This document shows, in pieces, positions 9,453 through 21,028 of a stretch of 64,000 bases of DNA. How positions within the stretch are numbered: the stretch's first letter is position 1; each line of letters begins with the position of its first letter. This DNA comes from Buxus sempervirens (Eukaryota > Streptophyta > Magnoliopsida > Buxales > Buxaceae): contig OX387182.1 of assembly GCA_947561395.2 (NCBI GenBank), forward strand, positions 37,441,949-37,505,948, read 5' to 3'. The translations under genes and the position numbers were made by a program. Under the pieces are notes generated by a model. It worked only from the letters and a program-made list of their open reading frames with translations, did no database searches and was not told the DNA's origin.

Positions 9453-12400
9453 TGTAACGCCCCGGATTCAAGTTACGTAGAGAAAACTGTAACTTATCTC
9501 CGAAGGTTAATATATAACCCAGGATAGCAATATCAGAGTGAAGGAAAAACATGAATGAAACAATTACTGGATAATCAGAGTGCACTATAACCCAAACTCA
9601 ACAATAAGACACTATAACCGAGACTACCTCACATGAACCAGGCATATACCCGCTGGTGCCGTCCTTACCAAAATCTGAAAACAAAACAAAACGGAAAAGA
9701 ATGAGATACGAATATCCCAGTAAGCAGCACGTGCATGCTCAAGTACAGTTCATCAGTTCTAAAATATGATACAGTTGTAAATCATGCAACAATAGCGATA
9801 ATACATCAATTGCGAATAATCCGAGTAATTCAACAGTAATTCAATCAATCCGTATAAAATACAGAAATAATCCAGTTCAACAAAACATATATGTAACATC
9901 AAATCAACAGTTGATAAGTCGCCGTAGGACTCATGAAATAAGACTGCCTTTAACTAGTGTAAGACCATGCTCACTATGCCACCTCCCGGCTTATGAGCGA
10001 AGCCGAGCTACACGGTCATCGACTTATTGCGAGAGAACCCATCCAGATACAGTAATGGGTTGGCATGTACTATCCTATCATAGCCGCAGCCAACCAGATA
10101 CAGAGAAGGCCTCATCGAGATACACGATGGAAACGCGTGCGTGAACAAAGTGTTACGACTAGCAAAGAACAATCCTTCCCACTATCTAGCTCCTAACATG
10201 GATCCATATCGAGCTATGCCCACTAGACTCTAAAGCCAAAACCAACAGAGAAAACCAGTAAGCACAACCAATCTCAATCTCAATCACAATCATATCATCC
10301 CGAGCTACACGGGGCATCTCCGAGATACACGAAGGCAACAACATCCCGAGATACACGGGACATCTCCGAGGTACACAGAGGCAAAATAACCAGCATCTCA
10401 TCAGAAACAATAAAACTATTCTCCAAGTATATGGGGAAAATCCGAATAATCCATTTAAACCAAATCACTTTATTTAAAACCCTTTTTCCATAATATTAAA
10501 AAAAAATCCTTTTATAATCTTAAGTTTAGTAAAACTATTGACTTTCGGTTAAACCGGTAACTTCGAGTGTAAAATATCAGAATTAATTCCTATTATTAAT
10601 ATAGATATGCTCAACTCATTTTAAACTGTAAGATGCAGGCTTTCCCCACAAGAAATATTTTCAGGTCACTTATTCTAGAAATGACCCTTAAATAATCCTA
10701 CTAGAACATGAAATTCCATTGTTTGCACTCCTTATATTTCCACCTTTAAGCTAACTCCATTTTTCAATTATTCCTTAATATGATTCCCAAGCAACCTTAA
10801 ATGTGTTTTTGAACCTAAAAGAGACAATCCTATAGTCCTTACTTTGTAGGTATAATGCTCCTAACTCACCTATACCACAACTGAAAAATACCATGCTTAT
10901 AAAGTCAACCTCTCTTTAAACACCTAATTCAGTATCTCCTTATTCCTTCCAATCCCTGGTAATCATCAATAACTAAACCTTTAAGTATTTCCCAATTGAG
11001 TTTTTAAAATATAAAATTTATATGAGCTAGAAAAGTCTCCACACTCTAAGAAACCAGATTTATACAATTATACCTAATACCAAATTTTGATCCCATTAGC
11101 TTGGAAACCTTAAGTATGCTCCCAATTTTCAGTGTTTCCTATACCTCAAAAGTTCTTTAATAACTTCTAATCAAACTCTCTAAAGAATCCCAATAGAAGA
11201 ATCTTAGAACCAATTAAAGAAATGCTGTAAATGTGTTGGGCAGATTTTGGCACTCTAAGAATAATCAAAAATTTACAAGGACTGATCTAAAATTTCTTAT
11301 TCAAACTATTTACAGCTTAATTCTAGTCCTCTAAATAGTGTTTCTGTACATGTTTGGATTTAATTGAGTTGCTCAAACAATTTACACAAAAATAGGCAAC
11401 CATGCCAATCTTCGAACAAAGCTCAGCAGCATTGCATATGAGTCCTAATTTCAGCACCTCTTGCTTAACTTGAGATCTTTAATTTACCCTTAATTAAGAT
11501 CCCTAAGAGAATTTACCAATTGCATTTTAATAAGTACTCCAAAAATTAAAATAGAAGAGCTGGACACCAATGACTGCTCACCTAATTACAGTTGGCGCCC
11601 AGGCAATCCAGCCACCTAAATTCTTCATTAGTCCATCTACCTCTTGGCTTGATCAAATTATTAACTAATAATCCTTCTTACCATATCACCACACCTAATA
11701 AAACATTTAACTAGTATTTCTAATTGGAAAATATAGAATAAAACTTATACTAAAAATAGCCATATAAAACTGTGAGAATGGATCTGGCGCTGACCTTTGT
11801 TGAGGTTGGCGCCAGATAAAATTGCTCAGTGGCAGCTATATTTTTCCAGTTTTCCAAGCATAAACAAAGCATACAATAATTTAAATCTTTTCTCATGACT
11901 CAAATACATTCTTTTCAGTGAACCACGCATACTCTTGTCCCTCCTGATTCCCAGCTGTAATAAAATTTATATAACAAGTGTGGCTTGGTAATCTCTACTG
12001 TTGCAGGGCAAGGTTTCCAAATGAAAATCCGTGTCACTTGATGGAAATTACGATTGGAATAACATTCTCAGTCCTTATACGTCAACAAGGAAGTAAACAT
12101 CCACAGCATTACATATAAGCATGATCAGTATGCGTGATGTCAGATATATGCTGGATTATGCTATACTCATTTTTGTAGTTATTTCATACGACATCCACTA
12201 CAACTTAATTATATATTAACAGCACCATCATGCTACAACAGATCCGTTTCTATCAATAAATCCCTAATGAATATGCGTGATATTCTCCTAAAACAAAACT
12301 ATGCCACAAATTTTCATAACAAGTTTTCCTTCCAACAATCTTCAAATTTTGGATGTCAAAGAAACCTTAATTGACAGCTAATGCTCCTGAATCAATTCCT

Positions 12401-12884
12401 ATCATGAAATATCTGCCAAAACATCCAGCGGCTTAAAAAAAATGAAAGGCTGAAATACATAAATTGCAGTTCTAGAATATCAATATCAATGACAAAAGAC
12501 TTACATAAGGGAATTGAATCAAGGTTTATTACTAACCAAATCTGAACATTCAAAATCAGTAGGAACAGAGTTCGTGTGATTCTTAGGTTTTAGACTAACA
12601 CAATTTTCCAATTAAATCAGCTAAACCGAAATTTGATTGTGCTACCTACCTGATGGAAGCAAGGCTACGCTAGGAACCTCTTCAAATTCCCATTAAGTTT
12701 TTCTGATCTCCTGCTCCAGCAATGAACAAGGGTCGGCTCTCACATCTGAGCACAGCCGCCAAGAAATTTCAGTTCTTAAGAACACGCTCCAACAGCAGCA
12801 ATATAGTTTCTTCAAATTTCCAGAAACTCTACCCCAGCTTCTAGTCTGCTCTCCACCCTGGGTTTTCTCTCTTTGGCCGACAGT

Positions 12885-12929
<45 letters not shown>

Positions 12930-13295
12930 AACTAGCGAAAATATTGTAACTTGTTTTTATACTTTTCGCTCAACAGTGACCTAACCACTTTTCCCTTGTT
13001 GTGCCACACTACCACAACTCTCCTACATCAGCAATTGTTTATTTTTTATTTATTTTTTTTTCTTTCTCCACAATAAAACTTCCACATCAGCAACCAATTT
13101 AAAGTCCCACACTAACACTACAAAAATTTTTGTTTTCTCCTTACCTTAATAAGTAAATCATTAGTTCTCCAAGATGCTTCACCCGGATCTTCAATTAAGC
13201 CTATAGGGTCTCCTTTTCTGAAAAACCACCAAATTAGTTTTTATTTAAGATACTAAACTAATAATTTTTATTTTCATAAAATCTAGGGATTTTAC
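9453..13295 (-). mobile_element. LTR of a minus-strand chromovirus-like element (3' LTR)
   Basis: Left end TGTAACGCCCC at 9453, right end GGGATTTTACA at 13295; this is the reverse complement of the LTR type at 6775 and 52306, with which both terminal regions align by eye. Just beyond 13295, read on the minus strand, is a purine-rich tract (AGGAGGGAAGGA) of polypurine-tract type, so this is the 3' LTR of an element extending to the right. Minus-strand TATA box TATAAAAAC at 12953-12962, splice donor CAGGTAGGT near 12645-12652. The G run at 12886-12927 sits where transcription should begin. No 5-bp duplication is found around it. Confidence 0.75.
12886..12927 (-). repeat. Run of 42 C (G on the transcribed strand) at the expected LTR start site
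   Basis: An uninterrupted homopolymer of 42 C. It lies about 26 bp below the minus-strand TATA box at 12953-12962, so the transcript would begin with or near a G run. It could be a real G-quadruplex-prone expansion or an assembly artefact. Confidence 0.85.
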
Positions 13296-15330
13296 ATCCT
13301 TCCCTCCTAAAAATTTTCGACCAAAAGTCTCCGGACCAACTCCTTGGTCCTTTCCTTCCACAAAATTACTATTTGACCTTATTTTATTATTAAACTAATA
13401 ATTTTTAATTTCATTTAAAATTAGGGATTTTACATACTCCCCTCCTTCAAAAAATTTCGTCCTCGAAATTTCATATCATGCTACCACCCACATGCTCCCA
13501 CTTCATGATGTAATAAACAAATCCGGGTAAGTCTCCTTCATCTCATTCTCTCTTTCCAAGTATATTAATTCACATCAGGCTCCACATAACCCATGCTATG
13601 ATTAATCCACCATCATGAGTGTTACCTTCTTCAATTCAGTATTCAACAATTTTAACAGAACTCACTGACAGGCCATGACAATAATTAATGGAGATATCCT
13701 TCCTGCAAAATTTTGTCGGGAACCTTTAACAATTCAGAATTCAACCCTATTAATAAGTTCAAAAATGATTTAATTCACTTTTTAAGATTAGATTTCTCCT
13801 TTAATAACTTACCTTATGTCCTTCTAAAATAAAGCATATTTCTTCCTTCGAAGACTTCCAATTCACTTAAATGAAGACCCTAAATTTCACCTCTCTTATT
13901 TAATTTAGATTCCTACATTTATTCCTCAATACATCTCCAATTAACTCCAGACATAATTTTTACACAAAAAAAAAATTTCCATAACCTACACCTTTGCAAT
14001 TTCCAATGCACTAAGAAATACTTATACTTCATCTAATACATTCTAAAACTCTCTTTAGGTTCAACCATGTCATTTATAATCTTATTTCAGCATCTATTTA
14101 CTTTCTTTTATATTAACACACATCCATAAAATTTCTGAAATTAATAGCACTCATTTACTCTATGTTTCCTTATTTAACTCAACCAAAGTCCATTAAAATA
14201 AAACTTAAATGAGAACAACAATTTAACACTACACATATACAGACTTAACCATCTGATCACCAACCACCAGAAATCTAGGTTGCCCTGATCATTAACAAAA
14301 ATATATCAATTTGGCATGGGCACCAAACCTGGGTAGGTCAGCAACCCCGTGCACCTAGCCATAATTATACTTCATGCCTGCGACTAATTCCTTTCTCCTA
14401 GACTGATTTATTCCTCCACATTCCAACCATTTCCACCACATTTATACTCTTCTAATTCCTCTCTTCAAATGCGATAATTCTAGAGCATGAATTACTATTC
14501 TTTTCTATTGCATCCACATGGTCTCATCTCCTGGAAATTACTCTCATATTGTTCACCTAATATAACCTCCATAACCCTCGTTCTCATGATCGATGGAGAT
14601 TGCACTCCAAGAGAAATTTTTTTATAATCTCTCATTACGATTTTCCCTTACTTCTCCTTATGATTTCTTTAAAATAATATGCTCCTCAATCTTTACTTAC
14701 AATACCTCCATTCAATCCCCTATAGATAAGGTTTCCTAAAATTTTCCTTGTAACCATCATGATTACCAACACCAAGTCCTGACAGAGGAGTCCTTTTAAT
14801 AACTTTCCTCAAAATAATATGCACCTCGAATTCTTATGATCCAAGTATATTTAAATGTTATTTTTCCCATAAGTATTTCCTCCAAATATTCTAAATGTGG
14901 ACCTCATGGTTGCCCATACTGACTCTGGACAAAGGAAGTCCTTCTCATGATAGATATCTCATCCTTTATTCTTTAAACCCACTACGCTTCCACTGCACTT
15001 TCATCATTTATTTATTTTTTAAATCACTAATCTATCCTTAATACTCCTTATAAATGTAATCATTCCCAATTTCTTGCTCTCAATATTTATACATACCACA
15101 AAATAACTCAGAAGAGAATATCATGATTTGCTGCCACAACCCTTTCATATATGTGCACCTATATGAAGGATAGGAAGAAATCATGTAGATCCCCTTCTGG
15201 TTTAAATTAAACAAGGATAGCATCCATTGATTTCTTTTATACATATAAATATTATAATTACATACCCCATTTGTATAAGGCTTAATACTCCAGTATATGT
15301 TCAGCATTGGCCAATGCTTCACACTACTAA
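13296..15330 (-). mobile_element. Remnant internal region of the minus-strand chromovirus-like element
   Basis: Read on the minus strand near 13566-13504 there is a C-terminal polyprotein end with YLERENEMKETYPDLF, a match to the chromodomain end of plant chromoviruses (Tekay/Del type), followed by a stop and the motif TTTCGAGGACGAAATTT, which typically precedes the polypurine tract in this group. Two polypurine-tract plus LTR-start junctions occur, at about 13435 and 13295, with about 100 bp of LTR start between them. The rest (13570-15330) is C/T- and AT-rich and I recognise no domain in it. Heavily decayed, many breaks. The right boundary is uncertain. Confidence 0.5.
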
Positions 15331-16976
15331 AATAGGGCCATATACATCTGGCTCATCATTTGGAAATATTAAGCAATAAATTGAAGGTTATAATGAAAGG
15401 ATTGTTTATAAAAGAGTCAAAGGGTATGGATATTGCTAGAAATAATACTACTGAAATTTATAGCTTATAAACATCTTTTAAACTTCATTCTAGGTCTATA
15501 GAACATGCTGGAAAAATAAAATACTAAAAATTCAAATAGAAACTAGCTTAGGTGCTAAGGTAGGAAATTGGATTCTAATAAAAGGGATTAATAAAGAAAA
15601 CTCTAAGTAAGATTGGATTTACTTTATTTTGAGCTTTAAATAGAAATATTGGCTACTGGAATTACATAAACTCAGATTTTATAGGATTTATGATACTTGA
15701 GTTTTATTTTGAATATAATTGGAAGAATTGCATATGTTATTCTGAAATTGCCTATAATTGGATTTGTTATGATTGAATCATGATTTTCACATGGAATGGA
15801 ATACTTGGGTATGGATTGGTATGTGGTATGATGCTTTTCTCTTTAATTTTATGGTTGGGTGATATGGCTTCTGTGGTTGAGTTGATACCAACTTTTACTG
15901 CAAAGATGGGTAATCTTCTGTGTAGAGATGTGTAATCCTTTACAGGTAAAAGTGTGTATGCCTCCTACATTAGCGTGTCCTCCCGTATGTGGTTTTATCG
16001 TGGTTTGTGTCAATAGGCTTAGCTGTATATGGATTCATAGTTTTGGCTGGTTAGTTGAGTGGTATTTAGTTTGGGTTGAGTTACTCCTATATGTGAGCGC
16101 GCTTCCCTTTGCAAGTTAGTTTGCTCTGAGAAGGTCCTATGTCTGGAGGAACACCCCGGTGAGCCGCTGGTGATTCCCTGTACATGTGGATAAGCGACCA
16201 CACTCCATGTATTGATTCTGGTGCTGCATGCTGGTGGTACGTCCAACTCTGCGGGGTTCGTGTGCAATAAGTCGGTGACTACGGCTCTTGCCTAAGCTGC
16301 ACTGCATGGGGCTTGAGTATCATTAAGTAGCATTGCCCCTAAGCCGCACGATGGAATAGCAATTAGTTGAGTGTCATCTCAAATACTTATCATCTTTGTG
16401 AGTCCTGCAATGGCACGTGTTTTATCGCTTTTATCGGTTTTACCCCGTTAACATCAAGCTACTGGTATTTATACATGATCGTCTGTTTTATCGCTTTATT
16501 TGGAATTGCCATGGATAACTTGGATTTCTCATCTTATCGTTGATTAATTGAATGCCTCATGACTATTTGATTACATTGGACTGTTTCTTATTGCATGCAC
16601 CTGCTACTTGCTGAAATGTAAATCTTACTCCGTTTTCCCCTATTTTTCAGGTTGCTTGGAGAGATCGCGAAGATGGGATTTTAATTTGATGGGTAGAATT
16701 GTAATTGATATTAAGGTCACATGTTGATTAAATAAACTTTATTGTAAACTGAATTGATATTATTGAATAAAGAATTGTTTTTATTGGCCACCATAACTTT
16801 GATGTAATTAATTAGTAGTTTTTAAAAGTATTGTGAATCTTGGTTTGTATCTGACCCCAGCTTCGTGGTAACACCTCGAGTTTGGTTGTTGAACCGGACT
16901 TGGGTTGTTACAGTAGCGAACCGGGTTCGGGTTGGGTGCCGGATTGCACTGACCCGGGTTCGGGGCGTTACAGAGA

Positions 16977-16988
16977 TGGTATCAGAGC
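16977..16988 (+). other. Primer binding site, initiator-Met tRNA type
   Basis: TGGTATCAGAGC lies four bases after the LTR end at 16972. This is the standard PBS of plant chromoviruses and many other plant LTR elements, complementary to the 3' end of tRNA-iMet. Confidence 0.85.
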
Positions 16989-17454
16989 AAGAAGATCTAA
17001 ACCTAGGAACTAAATTCTTAGGTGGGTAGTGGGATTGAGTGCACTTTAGATAAAAGCATGTTTATTTAGGATAAGAGACTTTTATTTTATTTTGCATGTT
17101 GTAATGCTATTGTTTGATGATATTGCTATGCTATTGATGTTATTATTAGTATTGGATGGTATATTATTAACCAAAATAAATTAAAATTTTGCAATATTAA
17201 CCTGTGCTTATAAACAGATGAATTTCCGCATAAGAAAAATAAAGAGAAATTGCAATAGACAAAATTTAACAAAAATGATCTGATATATATCTGTGAGATG
17301 AACCCATACAAGATTTGTATACAACTGAAAAACTAATAAAAGACCTATGGACTAAATACAACCCAAGGAACCCAAAAAGTGTATGCACATCTGTCCCAAA
17401 AGTGAAAAAGAAAGAAATAGAAAAATACAAGACTCTAAACCAAGAAAAATAAAA

Positions 17455-18319
17455 TCAGCTAGATGGTCCAGCGCCATCTCCTCCATGTCCAGTATCATCT
17501 CCTGTACCAGGATCTCCATCTCCAGCCCTAGTAGCATCATCCCTAGCAGCAACAGCACCCTCAGACTCCTCAGAATCCCAGATCTCAGGGCAAGTAGAAG
17601 GTCCAGTCCACATGTATGATCGCATGATCCAGAACATACGGCACTGGGAATCATATAGGGTCTCCATCCGCCGCATCATCTCCTCCTGAGTCCTCGCGAG
17701 GGCCACCATCTGTTCCAGCACCAAAGGCATGTGGCCGGATATCATAGTCATCCGCCGGTTTAGGACCTCCACATCAGCTACTAGATCGTGAAGGGTATCT
17801 GCAACATGAGTAGAAGAACGAGGAGCCGCACCTGAGGAAGGAGGGGCATCAGCTATAGTAGTAGGTGGACGAGAAGAGGAAGGAATATCAATTGAAGGGG
17901 GAGCAGTAGAGAAGTTAGGGGTGGTCTCACCTGAATAGGGATAGACAGGGTGCTCTACCCTGGGAATCTGAAGGCTGATGGAAATAAAGTCAAGAGAGAC
18001 AAGGAACCTTGTACCTCTAATGTAGGAATAGAATGAAGACCGGTCAGGAGCAATCTCATGGTTATTGCTGTATAACTCCCTAACCAACTCATAGCATGTG
18101 GGAGCAAAACCACTAAAGAGGGGTAGCCACCCTCTACCCTCCATCAAACTCAAAACTGTAGGAGCAAAGTCCTCAAAAAACCACACTCCTCTCTAATAAG
18201 ATTGTCCTAAGATGGAAGCGATCATCATAATTTCCCTTCTCAATGTCAAAATAAAACCTGACATCTCTCTGGTCAACCCTAGCTCTCTTAGAGGGATTCC
18301 CTACTGAAGTTCTAGCCAT
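17455..18319 (-). CDS. Antisense ORF resembling 'putative plant transposon protein' (Pfam PF20167-like)
   Basis: Lies opposite to the LTR element that carries it. The N-terminal part (from an ATG at 18319, MARTSVGNPSKRARVDQ) leads into LFSGFAPTCYELVRELYSNN and FYSYIRGTRFLVSLDFISIS, the pattern of a domain found in many plant retroelement-linked proteins (PF20167, 'putative plant transposon protein'). A Ser/Pro-rich linker follows, then a helical segment with heptad-like spacing (LVADVEVLNRRMTMI, MVALARTQEEMMRRMETLYD), probably a coiled coil, and an acidic Gly/Asp tail. It appears broken at least once. A TATA box (GCTTATAAAG) is present upstream on the same strand at 19021-19030. The domain assignment is from memory of the motif, not a search. 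Confidence 0.55.
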
Positions 18320-19020
18320 CTAGGATTTGGAATAAATAGGAATTGGAATCGAGATAAAGAAAAATAAAAATAAGAACATGATCAAACACAAATTGGGTTA
18401 GGACAATTGCATAAATAATTCAACAAAAATTAAGAAGAATTAAACTAGGATAAACTTGTGCAAATATAGATTAGAAAAGTGTTAAAATAGGTCCTAAATC
18501 GAAATCAATTGAAAGAAATTAATTCAGAAGCAAGTTTCGCAAAGATTTGGCCGAGCGCCTAAGACCGCCTGAGATCGCCGACGGCAATCAGGTCGACGCT
18601 CGTGTTTGCCGTAAGCAACGATTGGGGTTTTTTTGCACAAAACAAATAAACGACACAAATCTTTGACCAAAACTAGTTCGAATCAATAAAATAAGACATC
18701 TAGAAGTTAAAGAAACCATTGCGAAGCAAATGCCCTTAAGATTTGAGCACAAATTGAATTTTTTTTTGAAAAAACCTAGCCCTAGCCGTGAGTGGTGTGT
18801 GGAAAAATTTTGTGGAAGAAGGAGAGCTTGACATTTACCTGTTAGTGTCGTTTGGAGTCGAGGAGCAGTTGATTGAGGTCGGAGAAGTAGAACGCCGAGA
18901 GGAATAGTGCTGGCGAAGTTAGGCGTTCGGGAAACAGTCGACCACGAGAGAGATGAGCGATGTCAAGCGTTTGCCTTAGTGAAGTCTGTCGCACGAGTTT
19001 TTAAAATTTTTATAAAAAGA

Positions 19021-19030
19021 CTTTATAAGC
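19021..19030 (-). promoter_or_regulatory. TATA box upstream of the antisense ORF
   Basis: On the minus strand GCTTATAAAG, with a second AT box (TTTTTATAAAAA) a few bases downstream. It lies about 700 bp upstream of the ATG at 18319. A possible splice donor (CAGGTAAAT) near 18836-18844 suggests a leader intron. Inferred. Confidence 0.4.
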
Positions 19031-19873
19031 CTAGCACTATGGAGCGCGTGGCTTAGGGTTTTAGACCCAAGTCAGCCGTCCTTAGCCATCCTCAGCGCCC
19101 TCTGATCGCGGCACTGAGCACCCAGCTTCTTTAGCAATTAATCAAATAAAAATTTAATAAAATAATGGAGATAATTGAAATTGAATAAATAACTAGAGTA
19201 ACCTATAATAGTAGACGATTATAAGGAACATTAATACGGCAAAAATGAATGCAGTAAATTAATTAGGAAACACAGAAAACTTTAAAACCTTATCTGGAAT
19301 AATAATCTGAGTGTGAAGATTTTCCGGAAATACTTGTTATTACAAATTAACACTTATACTGTCTCACAGAAACTTGATTTGAAATTATTGACACATAAGA
19401 TATTATATTGGATCATATAATTGTATCTGAGGATGTATGCTTACTTAAACTATTATTGTTGAATATTGTTTGTTGCCGGTTGAGCCAGTTGCACTAGGAC
19501 ATGCCAAGGTGTGGTGAAGCAGTGTACAATGTGGAATTGCACCTGGGTGTGAAACCTTATGAAATATGGGATATGTATTAGTACAACTAGGTGTGTGTAA
19601 GTATGTATTGGAAATTTGCAGTATTTTGATACAAGTTAGATTAGAAGAAACCTGTGATTTTCTTCTCAAGCTTGCATATAAGCGGACGCGTTTATATGTA
19701 CAGATTGATGATAGAAGATTGGTAGTGTTCTTCTCCAGTATTTTTGAAGTTAAATTATATTTTGAGAAATGGAATTGAAATGAGGAAAATTTTGGAATTG
19801 TTTTGCACTGTTAGAATTTTGTTTTGAAATATAGAATGAAGATGATTGTTTCAAATTTCGAGGTCGAAATTTT

Positions 19874-19889
19874 TGTTAGGTGGGTAGGA
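19874..19889 (+). other. Polypurine tract before the 3' LTR
   Basis: TTAGGTGGGTAGGA immediately precedes TGTAAAACCCC at 19890, preceded by TTTCGAGGTCGAAATTT, the same arrangement seen on the minus strand near 13435-13470. Confidence 0.7.
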
Positions 19890-20451
19890 TGTAAAACCCC
19901 GAATTTTAACCTAATAAATAAATAAATAATAAATAAAAGAAAATATGAGTTAAGTGAAGATTTAGAGGGTAAGTAATTCAAATAAGTCATAAGTTGTAAA
20001 TAAAGAAAGAATTTTAATGAAATTAACCTAAAAGAGTAAAAAGGGTATTTTGGTAATTTTCAGAAAAGGGTAATTAATAATTAGATCCTTAAATAATAAC
20101 TAGAATTAGAAAATAGAAGGAAATAATTTATTTTGACAATCTAGAAATTAAAAGAAATTAATAAAAAGCCTAAAAGTGGGACAAAGGGTAATTAGGAGAT
20201 TTCACGTCTTAATTTGGGGAAAATAGGGTTTTAGGTGATAATAATGTTTAATTAAATGTTTTGCACGAAAATAGGTTATAAATAGGAGTTTAGATAATAA
20301 GAAAATTAATTAGTATTGTTTAAGTAGAAAAATGGAAGGTGGAGAAAAAGTAGGAATTAAATTAGAAGGATTAGGCTTTAACTAGACCATGGTTGGGTTA
20401 GCCCAAATTAAATTATCCAATTAGGGTTGGTTTAGGATTTCTAAAGCTTAG

Positions 20452-20461
20452 TATAAATAGG
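20452..20461 (+). promoter_or_regulatory. TATA box of the 19890 LTR
   Basis: TATAAATAG in the LTR beginning at 19890. About 300 bp downstream is CAGGCAAGT (20748-20756), a GC-type splice donor where related LTRs have GTAAGT. Confidence 0.6.
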
Positions 20462-21028
20462 AAACTAAGGTTAGACAAGAGGGAATTTTCGTGGGTTCTT
20501 CTGGAGAGAAAAGAGGGAGAAAAAGGAAGGAGGTTCCTAATGGAGGTGTCTGACCAGCCACCATCAAAATATGATTTGGGAAATTCCGTACGGTGGATCG
20601 CCTTTAAATTTGGAGGTTTTGTTCTTCACTGATGGAACTACATTGTGTACGGTGGAGATTTGAATTGGAAGAGTCTAGCTTGGTGCGTTTGGGAGCAAAA
20701 GTCAGGTTCAGAATTAGACGTTTCAATGGAAGAAGGATTTAGCGTATCAGGCAAGTAGTAACCCTTGGAAAACGTGAGGAATTGCATGATTTCGTTTTCT
20801 GTTATTTAATATTGATTGAATGGATTAGTCGGAACAGTATTTACATGGAATCAAAATGGGTTATATGTTATTGATTGGTATTCTTGAAGGATTTGTTGAA
20901 ATAAAGAAGAAAACTTGGTTTAATCATGAAAATAATTATAGGATGGTATTCAATTAAGAAGAATTAATCTAAAGGGCTTTAGGAATGTTATTAGATTAAT
21001 TTAGACCAAATAAACATATGGCAAAGGC

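Noticed and set aside
12693-12929. Poly-Gly ORF on the minus strand
   Set aside because: Translation of the 42-base C/G run and flanking LTR leader.
13306-13435. 13435 as the true right end of the 9453 LTR
   Set aside because: A polypurine tract and a full LTR start also occur at 13295, directly joined to the rest of the LTR; 13435 is the outer, partial copy.
16977-16988. tRNA gene fragment
   Set aside because: It is a primer binding site: 12 bases right after an LTR end, with no cloverleaf around it.
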